Assembly (NCBI RefSeq): GCF_003311645.1
Contig: NZ_QEST01000079.1
Span: forward strand, 124,001-188,000
From: Streptomyces sp. PT12
GTDB taxonomy: Bacteria > Actinomycetota > Actinomycetes > Streptomycetales > Streptomycetaceae
DNA: 64,000 nucleotides
Direction of reading: 5' to 3'
Position 1 is the first letter of the stretch; every line of letters starts with the position of its first letter. Below the pieces are notes generated by a model. The model searched no databases. It saw only the letters and a list, made by a program, of their open reading frames with translations, and was not told the origin of the DNA. Position numbers and translations under genes: made by a program. Positions 43,023 through 51,783 of the stretch are shown piece after piece.

Positions 43023-43094
43023 GGCTCGATCCTCGAAAAGGCGTGGGAAAAGGGCGGGCAACGCGAGGAAACACGAGAGAAACGGGAGGAATCT

Positions 43095-43128
43095 CCGCGC
43101 CCGAGCCAGGGGATACGGGCGAGCGCGG
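43095..43128 (-). promoter_or_regulatory. hairpin between leader peptide and cysteine dioxygenase
   Basis: CCGCG plus CCCG pair with CGGG plus CGCGG (43095-43103 with 43116-43128, small bulge), leaving a 12-nt loop. It starts right after the leader stop codon and could be part of an attenuator. Confidence 0.4.
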
Positions 43129-43133
43129 TCGTA

Positions 43134-43220
43134 TCAGAATCGACCGCTACGACACAGCGCGCTGGCCACGCGGACCAGGTCCACGTGCCACCGTGAGAAG
43201 AAGCGCTTGCCGGTCGTCAT
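43134..43220 (-). CDS. HVDL...C leader peptide upstream of the cysteine dioxygenase gene
   Basis: 28 codons starting MTTGKRFFSRWHVDLVRVAS and ending ALCRSGRF. The core R-[RW]-H-V-D-L-x-R-x-x-S-A-[IL]-C recurs in the second leader at 53927-54010. Streptomyces genomes carry many such short 'putative leader peptides' in front of sulfur genes. It starts 7 nt after a -10 box and so is probably translated from a leaderless message. The single Cys codon near its end is a likely sensor of Cys-tRNA supply (inference). Confidence 0.75.
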   Translation of the reverse strand: MTTGKRFFSRWHVDLVRVASALCRSGRF

Positions 43221-43227
43221 GGGATCA

Positions 43228-43257
43228 TGGATAGCCGGTCGCGCGCCCCGCCGTCAA
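43228..43257 (-). promoter_or_regulatory. putative promoter of the leader-cdo-rhodanese operon
   Basis: On the minus strand TTGACG, 18 bp, TATCCA, then 7 nt to the leader ATG. Close to the vegetative (HrdB) consensus. Confidence 0.6.
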
Positions 43258-43631
43258 CCGGTGCTCAACCACTGGACCGGCTGGCGAATTGAAGTGCCTT
43301 GACGGTCAAGGAAAGTGCTGTCATGCTCGCATATCGTGAGCCAGGCTGATTTCCTCGTTGTGCGCCTGCATGTCGATCTCCGGCGGCAGGCCAGCGCCAT
43401 CTGTGCCGCCGGTCGCTGACCCGCGCCCAGCCGGACTACTCCCGCATTTCCTCGCGATCTTCCGCGTGTTCACCATCCCGCATTCCGGATGAGACGGCGT
43501 ACCGCCGCCCGGAGACGCGGGAGGAATTCGGCTGCCCTTATCTGTGGCCGCGATCCTCTTGACCATGCGGCCCCCTGGACCAAGCGCACCATCCGAGCGC
43601 ACTCCCGGACAATGCGGAAAGGCGGCTTCAC
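43258..43631. other. 374-bp gap upstream of the winged-helix regulator
   Basis: Holds the dyad at 43297-43311 and a locally less GC-rich stretch to about 43470. No supported reading frame was found. Confidence 0.5.
43297..43311. promoter_or_regulatory. inverted repeat upstream of the cdo promoter
   Basis: CCTTGAC-G-GTCAAGG, a perfect 7+7 dyad 40 bp upstream of the -35 box. Its right half with downstream sequence also forms TTGACG-N17-CATGCT on the plus strand. A regulator site for the sulfur leader operon or for the winged-helix gene are both possible. Confidence 0.35.
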
Positions 43632-44201
43632 ATGCCGACGCCGCGGCACCTCGCCGCTCTCCCGACACCACCCGATCTCTCCCGACTATCGTCCCTTTCC
43701 GAGCTGACCGATGTGACCGATGTGACCGATGTGACGGTGACCCTCGTCCCTCAGGCACTCGGCGGCGGCGCGGCGGACAACGCCGTTCCCCTCGTGGGGT
43801 ATCTGGTCCTGGCCCCGGCCGGGACCAAGCTCACCCAGCTCGGCGAGATCCTCTCGGCGGCGTCGCAGCCCCCCGCCCCCACACCCGTGCGGGCGCCGGA
43901 GGCCAAGCGGCGCAGCGTGGCCGTGGACACCGACGAGCGCACCGCCACCGTGGACGGCAAGCCGCTCAGGCTCACCTATCTGGAATTCGAGCTGCTTGCC
44001 CACCTGGTGAGACACCCTCACCGTGTGTACACCAGGGAGCAACTGGTCGCCACCATCTGGGGCTATGGCCCCGTGGGGGACCAGCGCACCGTGGATGTGC
44101 ACATCGCGCGGCTGCGCCGCAAGCTCGGCGCCGCCTATCGCGAGCGCATCGTCACCGTTCGCCGGGTCGGCTACAAGTATGTGCCGCCGCCCGGCGGTTG
44201 A
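43632..44201 (+). CDS. winged-helix regulator with OmpR/PhoB DNA-binding domain, no receiver
   Basis: A 189-residue protein. The C-terminal 95 residues are a complete trans_reg_C domain (LTYLEFELLAHLVRHPHRVY, REQLVATIWGYG, RTVDVHIARLRRKLG, TVRRVGYKYVPP). The N-terminal half is not a receiver domain: it begins with a low-complexity segment containing TDVTDVTDVTVT and then a small GYLVLAPAGTKLTQLGEIL motif. It must be controlled by something other than phosphorylation. Convergent with the sulfur operon end. Confidence 0.85.
   Translation: MPTPRHLAALPTPPDLSRLSSLSELTDVTDVTDVTVTLVPQALGGGAADNAVPLVGYLVLAPAGTKLTQLGEILSAASQPPAPTPVRAPEAKRRSVAVDTDERTATVDGKPLRLTYLEFELLAHLVRHPHRVYTREQLVATIWGYGPVGDQRTVDVHIARLRRKLGAAYRERIVTVRRVGYKYVPPPGG
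43706..43740. repeat. 9-bp tandem repeat in the regulator N-terminus
   Basis: GACCGATGT three times plus a partial copy, coding (TDV)3. In-frame, so copy change alters the N-terminus only. Confidence 0.8.
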
Positions 44202-45011
44202 TCACCCGGCGAGCAGCGCGCGCCGAGGCGGGGTGACCGCCTCGGCGTAGCGCCGCAGCAGCAGCCGGGCCAGCTCGGGGGCGGGGCCGAGGACCGAGGC
44301 GGTCACCTCGGCCCCGCCCTCGGCCGCGCCCGCCGCGATGCGGTCGGGCAGCCGCCCCGGCGCGACGACGTACGGCGCCACGACCACGCGCCGCACCCCG
44401 GGCTCCGCGCGCAGCGCGCGCACCGCTTCGGCCGTCGTGGGCGACGCGGCCGACGCGTACGCCGTCGCCACCGCGCCCCAGCCCGCCGAGCGCCGCCACC
44501 GCGCGGCAAGCGCCTCCACGGTGGCAAGCGCCCCGGGGTCGGACGACCCGGCCGACGCCAACACGACGCCGGTGGAACGCCGTTCGGCGCCCGTCGGCGC
44601 CCCCGCCTCGGCCAGCCGCCGCTCCAGCGCGGCGAGCAGCAGCGGCGAGGGGCCGAGCACGTCGGCCCGCGCCACGCTCAGCCCGGGCAGCCTCTCGCTC
44701 GCGTCGGCGAGCGCCGCGGGGATGTCGGTCGTGGCGTGGAAGGCCCGTCCCAGCAGCAACGGCAGCGCCACGACGTGCCGTTCACCCGCCGCGTACAGCC
44801 CGGCCATGGCCCGGTCCACGCCCGGCGCGCAGAAGTCGAGGAAGCCCGTCGCCACGGTGAGCCCGGGCGCGAGCGCGCGCACCCGCGCCGTCAGCGCCGC
44901 GACGGTCGCCGCGTGGCGCGGGTCGCGGCTGCCGTGCGCCACGACGAGCAGGGCAGGGGCGGGCGCCGTCCGGCGCCCGCCCCTGGCTCGCTGAGGGGTG
45001 CCCTGGCTCAT
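44202..45011 (-). CDS. sirohydrochlorin chelatase (CbiX/SirB-like)
   Basis: A 269-residue protein made of two CbiX-type halves. The N-terminal metal/tetrapyrrole motif is LLVVAHGSRDPRH and the second half repeats the fold (GVVLASAGSSDPGAL). It inserts iron into sirohydrochlorin to give siroheme, the cofactor of the sulfite reductase coded at the head of the same cluster. Its ATG overlaps the permease stop by 4 bp. Last gene of the cluster. Confidence 0.88.
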   Translation of the reverse strand: MSQGTPQRARGGRRTAPAPALLVVAHGSRDPRHAATVAALTARVRALAPGLTVATGFLDFCAPGVDRAMAGLYAAGERHVVALPLLLGRAFHATTDIPAALADASERLPGLSVARADVLGPSPLLLAALERRLAEAGAPTGAERRSTGVVLASAGSSDPGALATVEALAARWRRSAGWGAVATAYASAASPTTAEAVRALRAEPGVRRVVVAPYVVAPGRLPDRIAAGAAEGGAEVTASVLGPAPELARLLLRRYAEAVTPPRRALLAG

Positions 45012-45904
45012 GAGACGCGGGCCAGCAGCCCTCTGCCGCGCAGCACCCGCCGTTCGAGCGGGGAGAAGAACAGCAGGTCGATGGCCACCCCGACCACCAG
45101 GATCAGGATGATGGTCGCGAGCACCCCCGACATGTTCTGCATCGCGCGGTAGCCGTCCATGAGCTGCCCGAGGCCCGTGCCCAGGCTCGGGGACTGGACG
45201 ATCAGCTCGGCCGCCATGAGCGAGCGCCAGGAGAACGCCCAGCCCTGCTTGAGCCCCGCCAGATAGCCGGGCAGCGCCGCGGGCAGCAGGACGTGCCGCA
45301 CGCTGGTCAGCCCGCTGGCGCCCAGCATCCGCCCCGCGCGCAGATACAGCGGCGGGATCTGGTCGACGCCCGAGACGATGCCGTTGGCGATGGACGGCAC
45401 GGCGCCCAGCAGCACCACCGCGTAGATCGTGCTGTTGGTGAGGCCGAACCAGATGATCGCCGCGGGCACCCACGCGATCGACGGCAGCGACTGCAGGCCG
45501 GTCAGCACCGGGCCGATCGCGGCCCGCACGACCTTGACCCGCGCCACGGCCAGGCCGAGCGGGGTGCCCACGGCGACCGCGATGACAAAGCCGAAGACGC
45601 CCCGCGAGACGCTGGTCCAGATGTATTCGAACAGGGTGCCCTGCCGCCACATCTCGGCGAACTCGTCGCCCACGTCCAGCGGGCTCGGCAGCGCGTCGTT
45701 CCGCCTCAGATCGGCCCAGTAGGCCCCCTGCCACACGGCGAGGACGAGCGCGATCGCCACCACGGGCGGCAGGACCTTGCTCACCAGGATCCGGCCGATG
45801 GGCGGCCGCTCCTGCGCGGTGGCCGGGGTCTCCAGGGCGTCGAGCCCCGCCTCGAGGCCCGCGAGGTCCTCGCTCCCCTTCTCCCTCGTCTCACTGCTGG
45901 CCAT
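45008..45904 (-). CDS. ssuC: ABC transporter permease, sulfonate/taurine type (SsuC/TauC-like)
   Basis: A 298-residue inner-membrane protein with about six helices. The EAA loop is seen in LPAALPGYLAGLKQGWAFSWRSLMAAELI, and RILVSKVLPPVVAIALVLAVWQ forms the first helix. It partners the ATPase (14-bp overlap) and lipoprotein upstream. The sulfur context favours sulfonate, taurine or sulfate-ester uptake over nitrate. Confidence 0.88.
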   Translation of the reverse strand: MASSETREKGSEDLAGLEAGLDALETPATAQERPPIGRILVSKVLPPVVAIALVLAVWQGAYWADLRRNDALPSPLDVGDEFAEMWRQGTLFEYIWTSVSRGVFGFVIAVAVGTPLGLAVARVKVVRAAIGPVLTGLQSLPSIAWVPAAIIWFGLTNSTIYAVVLLGAVPSIANGIVSGVDQIPPLYLRAGRMLGASGLTSVRHVLLPAALPGYLAGLKQGWAFSWRSLMAAELIVQSPSLGTGLGQLMDGYRAMQNMSGVLATIILILVVGVAIDLLFFSPLERRVLRGRGLLARVS

Positions 45905-46697
45905 GGCGGCGGATCTCCTCCCTGAGGCGCTCGGTGATCTCCACCGAGAGCGCCGAGACGGCGGCGTCCTCGATGCGGCGCGGCTGCTCGATGTCCACCC
46001 GCCACTCGTGAACGACGCGCCCGGGCCGCGAGGACAGCAGCACGACGCGCTGCGCCAGCCTGACCGCCTCGCGGACGTTGTGCGTGACGAACAGGACCGA
46101 GACGCCCGTCTCGCGCCAGATCCGGGTCAGCTCCTCGTGCAGGACGTCGCGCGTGATGGCGTCGAGCGCGGCGAACGGCTCGTCCATCAGCAGCAGTTGG
46201 CTGTCCTGCGCCAGGGCTCTGGCGAGCGCGACGCGCTGCCGCATGCCGCCCGACAGCTCGTGCACGCGCTTGCCGTGCGCGCCGCCGAGCCGCACCAGCG
46301 TGAGCAGCCGCTCGGCCTCGGCCCGCCGTTCGCCCTGGGGAACGCCCCGCAGCCGCAGGGCGAGCTCGATGTTCTTGCCCGCGGTCAGCCAGGGGAAGAG
46401 CGCGTGGTCCTGGAACATCAGGGCGGGGCGCCCGCCCGGCACCGCGATGGTGCCCGCGGACGCCGCGTCGAGCCCCGCGGTCAGGTTGAGCAGGGTCGAC
46501 TTCCCGCAGCCCGACGCGCCCAGCAGGGTCACGAACTCGCCAGGGGCGACGTCGAGCGTGATGTCGTCGAGCACGAGCTGCTGCTTGCCGCGGCGGCCGA
46601 AGGACTTCGACACATGGTCGAGGCGGACGGCGAACGGGGCGTCGGTGCCGCCGTCGGGATCTCCCGGCTCCTGGGACTTCCGGAGCGCTGTGGCCAT
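45891..46697 (-). CDS. ssuB: ABC transporter ATP-binding protein, sulfonate/taurine type (SsuB-like)
   Basis: A 268-residue ATPase. Walker A is [14 protein letters not shown], the signature [15 protein letters not shown], Walker [14 protein letters not shown], and the switch His is in [15 protein letters not shown] at 46697 with a perfect AGGAGG 9 bp upstream. It energises the sulfonate-type permease. Confidence 0.9.
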   Translation of the reverse strand: MATALRKSQEPGDPDGGTDAPFAVRLDHVSKSFGRRGKQQLVLDDITLDVAPGEFVTLLGASGCGKSTLLNLTAGLDAASAGTIAVPGGRPALMFQDHALFPWLTAGKNIELALRLRGVPQGERRAEAERLLTLVRLGGAHGKRVHELSGGMRQRVALARALAQDSQLLLMDEPFAALDAITRDVLHEELTRIWRETGVSVLFVTHNVREAVRLAQRVVLLSSRPGRVVHEWRVDIEQPRRIEDAAVSALSVEITERLREEIRRHGQQ

Positions 46698-46735
46698 CGA
46701 ATGTCGCCTCCTGGGCGCGTCGGGGCGGGGGTCCG

Positions 46736-47872
46736 TCACTCGACGCCGAGACCGGCGTCATCGGTGATCTCGGGCAGCCCCTCTTCCGCCAGCACGCGGT
46801 TGAGGATGGACAGGTCGTAGATGCCCGTGAGGTCGGTCTCATCGAGCAGCCCGGCGGTCACCGCGTGCTCCGCTCCGGTCTTGAGGGTCGCCGCCAGCGG
46901 GTCGTTGAGGAACTCGACGTGGTCGAACGCCGGGTCGAGGATCTCGGGGGGCAGCTCGCTGCCGCCGGGCAGGGACGCGAGCTGCGCGTTGAACTGCTCC
47001 TTGGCCTCGTCGCGGTTCTCGTTGATCCAGGCGTTGGTGTGCACCACGCCGCGGACGACGGCCTCGACCACGTCCTCGTGCTCGGCGAGGAAGTCCTGCG
47101 AGGCGATCACATGGGTGACGACGAACTGCCCGTTCTCCCACAGCTCGCCCTCGTCGAGCAGCGTCTCGGCGCCCCTGCTGACCAGGTTGGCCGCGGTGGG
47201 CTCGGGCACCCAGGCGCCGTCGATGTCGCCGTTGTCGAACGCGGCGGGGATCTCGGCGTTGGGGATGCGGTAGACCTCGACGTCGCCCGAGCCGTCCTGG
47301 GCGTTGACCTCGTACCCCTCCTCGGCCAGGTAGTTGAGGAGGGCGACGTCCTGCGTGTTGCCCAGCTGCGGCGTGGCGATGCGGGCGCCCTCGAGGTCGT
47401 CGAGGCTCGGCACCGTCTCGGGGTTGGCCACCAGCGAGGCGCCGCCGGAGGCCGCGCCCGACACGACGCGCAGGCTCTCGCCGCCCGACTGGGCGAAGCC
47501 GTTGATCGCGGGGTTGGGGCCGATGAACGTCAGGTCCAGGTCGCCGGAGTTCAGCGCCTCGATCGCGGAGGGGCCGGCGTTGAATATCTGCGTGTTCACC
47601 TCGGTGCCGCCGAGCTGCTCGCGGATCAGGCCGCCGTCCTGGAGGCCCACCACGGCGGTGGCGTGGGTGATGTTCGCGAAGTAGCCGATGGAGACCTCGT
47701 CGGCGGACAGCGCCTCGCCGCCCGCGGTCTCCTCGTTCGACGCCGAGGGCTCGTCGTCGTTGTCCGAGCCGTAGCCGCACGCGGCGACTGCGGTCAGCAG
47801 CAGGGGCAGGACAACGGCGCTGGCGCCGGAGCGGCGGAGCCGTCTCGGGCCCGAGGTGCGGGGAGCGGTCAC
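46736..47872 (-). CDS. ssuA: ABC transporter substrate-binding lipoprotein (SsuA/TauA-like)
   Basis: A 378-residue lipoprotein. The signal has RRLRRSG, a hydrophobic core and the lipobox TAVAAC with the lipid-bearing Cys at residue 32. The mature part is an NMT1/SsuA-type binding protein: VSIGYFANITHATAVVGLQDG, FNAGPSAIEALNSGDLDLTFIG, and IDGAWVPEPTAANLV. Binds an organosulfur compound (inference from neighbours). It lies 232 bp after cysN and may have an extra promoter. Confidence 0.88.
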   Translation of the reverse strand: MTAPRTSGPRRLRRSGASAVVLPLLLTAVAACGYGSDNDDEPSASNEETAGGEALSADEVSIGYFANITHATAVVGLQDGGLIREQLGGTEVNTQIFNAGPSAIEALNSGDLDLTFIGPNPAINGFAQSGGESLRVVSGAASGGASLVANPETVPSLDDLEGARIATPQLGNTQDVALLNYLAEEGYEVNAQDGSGDVEVYRIPNAEIPAAFDNGDIDGAWVPEPTAANLVSRGAETLLDEGELWENGQFVVTHVIASQDFLAEHEDVVEAVVRGVVHTNAWINENRDEAKEQFNAQLASLPGGSELPPEILDPAFDHVEFLNDPLAATLKTGAEHAVTAGLLDETDLTGIYDLSILNRVLAEEGLPEITDDAGLGVE

Positions 47873-47918
47873 GGTGGATCGGGTCCTCTCGGAAGGGCGG
47901 AACGCGGCGAACGTTGAG

Positions 47919-47971
47919 GGGGAACGGCGGGGCGTGGGGAAACGGCAGGGCGCGGGGAAACGGCAGGGCAC
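47919..47971. repeat. three 17-18-bp tandem repeats upstream of ssuA
   Basis: GGGGAAACGGCAGGGCRC and a 17-bp variant, head to tail, 47-100 bp upstream of the ssuA start in the cysN-ssuA gap. Confidence 0.8.
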
Positions 47972-48000
47972 GGGCGAACGGGCCGCCCGCGCGAGGCTGT

Positions 48001-48117
48001 TCAGCCCGCACAGGGCCCCATGCCGCCGTGGCCGCTGCCGAGCGCGCCGCTTCCCACGCGCCCGCCCTCCTTGGCGAAGGTGGCGAACACCCCGCCAGCG
48101 CCGTTCAGAAGTCCCAT
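48001..48117 (-). CDS. possible 38-residue Gly-rich small ORF after cysN
   Basis: The frame opens inside the last codons of cysN (13-bp overlap) with GAGGA 6 bp before its ATG, reads MGLLNGAGGVFATFAKEGGR and ends GGMGPCAG. Position and ribosome binding site suggest translation; no family is recognised and chance cannot be excluded. Confidence 0.25.
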   Translation of the reverse strand: MGLLNGAGGVFATFAKEGGRVGSGALGSGHGGMGPCAG

Positions 48118-49466
48118 GCGGCGTCCTCCGCGCTCGGGGCCGAAGGCCCCTTGGCCTTCCCGAACGCCTCTCCCGCCATCCCCGCGGTCAGCGTCGCGCC
48201 GTCCGCGGGGTCGATCAGCAGCAACGAGCCGGTGGAACGCGAGTCCGCGTAGGCGTCCACGGCCAGCGGCTCCGATGTGCGCAGCGTCACGCGGCCGATG
48301 TCGTTGGCCACCAGCTCGCCGGGGTCCGGATGGTGGGACAGGTCGTCCAGGGTGAGACGCGAAGGGATCTCCTTGACGATCGCCTTGACCGTGCGGGTCG
48401 CGTGCTTCAGCAGCACGCGCGCCCCCGGCGTGAGCGGCCGATCGTGCAGGTGGCACACCGTGGCGGTGAGCTCCCTGGCCGCCGTGGCCGCGCCCTCGAC
48501 CGGGGCGATCAGGTCGCCGCGCGAGATGTCGAGGTCGTCGGCGAGGGTGAGCGTCACCGACTGCGGGGCCCAGGCGACGTCGAGGGACTGGCCCAGCGCG
48601 TCGATGCCCTCGATCCGGCTGGTCAGCCCCGAGGGCTGGACGACCACCCGCTGGCCCACGCGCAGCACGCCCGACGAGATCTGCCCCGCGTAGCCGCGGA
48701 AGTCGGGGTGCTCGGGCGTGCCGGGCCTGATGACGTACTGCACGGGGAAGCGCGCGGGGTCGTCGGTCGGGTCGTGCGTGACCGGCACGGACTCCAGGTG
48801 TTCGAGCACGGTGGGGCCGCCGTACCAGTCCATCGCGGCCGACGGCGTCACGACGTTGTCCCCGGCGAGCGCGGAGATGGGGATCGCGGTGACCTCGGGG
48901 ACGCCGAGCGAGGCGGCGTACGCGGTGAACTCCCCGGCGATGCGGGCGAACACCGGCTCGGCGTAGCCGGCGAGGTCCATCTTGTTGACGGCCAGCACCA
49001 CATGGGGCACCCGCAGCAGCGCGGCGACGGCGGCGTGCCTGCGGGTCTGCTCGACCACGCCGTTGCGCGCGTCCACCAGGATGATCGCCAGCTCGGCGGT
49101 CGAGGCGCCCGTGACCATGTTCCGGGTGTACTGCACATGCCCCGGGGTGTCGGCCAGGATGAAACGCCGCCTGGCCGTGGCGAAGTAGCGGTAGGCGACG
49201 TCGATGGTGATGCCCTGCTCGCGCTCGGCCCGCAGGCCGTCGGTCAGCAGCGCGAGGTCCACGGACTCCTGGCCCCGGTTGCGCGAGGCCAGCTCGACGG
49301 CCTCCAACTGGTCGGCGAGCACCGACTTGGAGTCGTGCAGCAGCCGCCCGACCAGCGTGGACTTGCCGTCGTCCACCGAGCCCGCGGTGGCGAAGCGCAG
49401 CAGCGCCGTGCTGGAGAGCGACTCGGGGCCCGCGGCCGCGGGCGTGCTGGCGGTGGCGCCGGTCAT
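48105..49466 (-). CDS. cysN: sulfate adenylyltransferase large (GTPase) subunit
   Basis: A 453-residue EF-Tu-like GTPase that drives APS formation by CysD. G-motifs are GSVDDGKSTLVGRLL, DTPGHVQYTRNM and NKMDLAGY. Two beta-barrel domains follow. It lacks a fused CysC kinase domain, which fits the separate cysC gene nearby. The ATG overlaps the cysD stop by one base. Confidence 0.95.
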   Translation of the reverse strand: MTGATASTPAAAGPESLSSTALLRFATAGSVDDGKSTLVGRLLHDSKSVLADQLEAVELASRNRGQESVDLALLTDGLRAEREQGITIDVAYRYFATARRRFILADTPGHVQYTRNMVTGASTAELAIILVDARNGVVEQTRRHAAVAALLRVPHVVLAVNKMDLAGYAEPVFARIAGEFTAYAASLGVPEVTAIPISALAGDNVVTPSAAMDWYGGPTVLEHLESVPVTHDPTDDPARFPVQYVIRPGTPEHPDFRGYAGQISSGVLRVGQRVVVQPSGLTSRIEGIDALGQSLDVAWAPQSVTLTLADDLDISRGDLIAPVEGAATAARELTATVCHLHDRPLTPGARVLLKHATRTVKAIVKEIPSRLTLDDLSHHPDPGELVANDIGRVTLRTSEPLAVDAYADSRSTGSLLLIDPADGATLTAGMAGEAFGKAKGPSAPSAEDAAWDF

Positions 49467-50404
49467 CAGAAGTACCCCTCGCGCTTGCGGTCCTCCATGG
49501 CGGCCTCGGACAGCCGGTCGTCGGCCCTGGTCGCGCCCCGCTCGGTGAGCCGGGACGCGGCGATCTCGGCGATGATCCGCTCGATCGTCTCCGCGTCCGA
49601 GTCCACCGCCCCCGTGCACGACATGTCCCCGACGGTGCGGTAGCGCACCAGGCGCGTCTCGACGGGCTCGCCGTCCCGCGGCCCGCCCCACCCGCCCGGG
49701 GCCAGCCACATCCCGCCGCGGTGGAAGACCTCGCGCTCGTGGGCGTAGTAGATCTCGGGGATCTCGATCTTCTCGCGGGCGATGTACTGCCAGACGTCCA
49801 ACTCCGTCCAGTTGGACAGGGGGAAGACCCGCACATGCTCGCCGGGCGCGTGCCGCCCGTTGTACAGCTGCCACAGCTCGGGGCGCTGGCGGCGCGGGTC
49901 CCAGCCGCCGAACTCGTCCCGCAGCGAGAACACCCGCTCCTTCGCGCGCGCCTTCTCCTCGTCGCGCCGCCCGCCGCCGAAGACGGCGTCGAAGCGGTGC
50001 GTCTCGATCGCGTCGAGCAGCGGCACCGTCTGGAGGGGGTTGCGCGTGCCGTCGGGGCGCTCGCGCAGCCGCCCGTCGTCGATGAACTCCTGCACGGACG
50101 CGACGTGCAGGCGCAGCCCGTGCAGCGCCACGACGCGGTCGCGGTAGGCGATGACCTCGGGGAAGTTGTGCCCGGTGTCGACATGCAGCAGCGCGAACGG
50201 CAGCGGCGCGGGCGCGAACGCCTTGAGCGCCAGGTGCAGCATGACGATCGAGTCCTTGCCGCCGGAGAACAGGATCACGGGCCGCTCGAACTCCCCGGCC
50301 ACCTCGCGGAAGATGTGCACCGCCTCGGACTCCAGGACGTCCAGGTGGGACAGCGCGTAGGGGCTCCCGCTGAGGGAACCGGCCAGGTGGGCCGTCGTGG
50401 TCAT
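49466..50404 (-). CDS. cysD: sulfate adenylyltransferase small subunit
   Basis: A 312-residue PAPS-reductase-fold ATP sulfurylase that joins sulfate to AMP. The PP-loop is VILFSGGKDSIVMLHL and HVDTGHNFPEVIAYRD follows. Characteristic GGRRDEEKARAKER and DRKREGYF at the C-terminus are intact. Start at 50404 is preferred for AGAGGAAGG upstream; an ATG at 50440 overlapping the cysC stop would add 12 residues. Confidence 0.95.
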   Translation of the reverse strand: MTTTAHLAGSLSGSPYALSHLDVLESEAVHIFREVAGEFERPVILFSGGKDSIVMLHLALKAFAPAPLPFALLHVDTGHNFPEVIAYRDRVVALHGLRLHVASVQEFIDDGRLRERPDGTRNPLQTVPLLDAIETHRFDAVFGGGRRDEEKARAKERVFSLRDEFGGWDPRRQRPELWQLYNGRHAPGEHVRVFPLSNWTELDVWQYIAREKIEIPEIYYAHEREVFHRGGMWLAPGGWGGPRDGEPVETRLVRYRTVGDMSCTGAVDSDAETIERIIAEIAASRLTERGATRADDRLSEAAMEDRKREGYF

Positions 50405-50436
50405 GCCGCCTTCCTCTCGCTCGTCCGTTGCCCCGC

Positions 50437-51000
50437 TCATGCCAGCCCCCGCTCGGCCAGCAGCGCGTGGAGCGCCGCGGCCGACTCGTCGACGGTCTGC
50501 TCGTGCGTGTGGATCCGCAGGTCAGGGGCGTCCGGCACCTCGTAGGGGTCGTCAACGCCGGTGAGACCGGTCAGCGCGCCCGCGGCCTGCTTGGCGTACA
50601 GGCCCTTCACATCCCGCTCGGAGCAGACCTCGACGGGCGTGGCCACGTGCACCTCCAGGTAGTCGGTGCCCGCCTTCTGGTGCCGCTTGCGCACCGCCTC
50701 GCGGCTGTCGGCGTAGGGGGCGATGACCGGCACCAGGGCGATCACCCCGTGCGAGGCGAGCAACTGGGCGACGAACCCGATGCGTTGCACGTTGGTGTGC
50801 CGGTCGTCGCGGCTGAAGCCCAGGCCCGCGGACAGGAACTCCCTGACCTCGTCGCCGTCGAGCACATCCACGCGCCGTCCTTCGGCGGCGAGCCGCGCGG
50901 CCAGGGCGCGGGCGATGGTGGTCTTGCCCGCGCTCGGCAGCCCTGTGAGCCAGATGGTGGCGCCGCGTGGCGGTGTCCCGCTCGCGCCCGTGCCGCTCAT
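50437..51000 (-). CDS. cysC: adenylylsulfate (APS) kinase
   Basis: A 187-residue kinase converting APS to PAPS. P-loop GLPSAGKTTIARAL, then DGDEVREFLSAGLGFSRDDR and the substrate motif RHTNVQRIGFVA. GAGGA lies 8 bp before the ATG at 51000; an ATG at 51027, right after the cysH stop, is an alternative. Since the neighbouring CysH looks like an APS reductase, PAPS from CysC may serve sulfotransfer rather than reduction. Confidence 0.94.
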   Translation of the reverse strand: MSGTGASGTPPRGATIWLTGLPSAGKTTIARALAARLAAEGRRVDVLDGDEVREFLSAGLGFSRDDRHTNVQRIGFVAQLLASHGVIALVPVIAPYADSREAVRKRHQKAGTDYLEVHVATPVEVCSERDVKGLYAKQAAGALTGLTGVDDPYEVPDAPDLRIHTHEQTVDESAAALHALLAERGLA

Positions 51001-51028
51001 GTCGCGTGTCCTCGTCGTCGGCGTCATG

Positions 51029-51763
51029 TCAGCCGTGCAATCCGCACTCGGTCTTGCCGAGGCCAGCCCAGCGCCCGGCGCGCGGGTCCTCGCCCGCCGC
51101 GACGCGGCGGGTGCAGGGGGCGCAGCCTATGGACGCGTAGCCGTCCTGGAGGAGCGGATTGGTGAGCACTCCGTGCTCCGCGACATAGGCTTCCACATCC
51201 GCCTGGCTCCAGGCCGCTATCGGGGCAATCTTCACCTTTTCGCGTCGGGGATCCCAGCCGACGACGGGGGTGTTCGCGCGCGTCGGGGACTCGTCGCGGC
51301 GCAGGCCCGTCGCCCACGCGTCGTAGGAGGCGAGGCCGCGTTCGAGCACCTGGACCTTGCGCATCGCGCAGCAGCGGTCGGGATCGCGCTCGAACAGCCG
51401 GGGCCCGTGCGCCGCGTCCTGCTCGGCGACGGTGGCGGCCGGGGCGAGGGTAATGACGTTGACCTCCATGACGGCGGCGACGGCGTCGCGCGTGCCGATG
51501 GTCTCGGGGAAGTGGTAGCCGGTGTCGAGGAACAGCACGTCGACGCCGGGCAGCGCGCGCGAGGCGAGGTGGGCCACGACGGCGTCCTCCATCGACGAGG
51601 TGACGCACAGCCGCGGGCCGAACGCGTCGGCGGCCCAGCGCAGGATGTCGAGGGCGGGGGCGCCCTCGAGTTCGCGCCCGGCGCGCTCGGCGAGCGCGCG
51701 CAGGCGCTCGGCACGGGCGGGCGCGCCGTCGGAGCGGGGGCCTGTCGTGGTGGTGGCGGTCAT
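51029..51763 (-). CDS. cysH: adenylylsulfate reductase (assimilatory, [4Fe-4S] type)
   Basis: A 244-residue reductase producing sulfite. The four cluster cysteines are C131-C132 (DRCCAMRK) and C214/C217 (IGCAPCTRR), which mark APS rather than PAPS reductases. The nucleophile C240 is in the C-terminal ECGLHG. PP-loop-like TSSMEDAVVAHL and LDTGYHFPET bind the nucleotide. AGGAGGG precedes the ATG. Confidence 0.94.
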   Translation of the reverse strand: MTATTTTGPRSDGAPARAERLRALAERAGRELEGAPALDILRWAADAFGPRLCVTSSMEDAVVAHLASRALPGVDVLFLDTGYHFPETIGTRDAVAAVMEVNVITLAPAATVAEQDAAHGPRLFERDPDRCCAMRKVQVLERGLASYDAWATGLRRDESPTRANTPVVGWDPRREKVKIAPIAAWSQADVEAYVAEHGVLTNPLLQDGYASIGCAPCTRRVAAGEDPRAGRWAGLGKTECGLHG

Positions 51764-51783
51764 CGTGCCCTCCTGAAGCGTCG

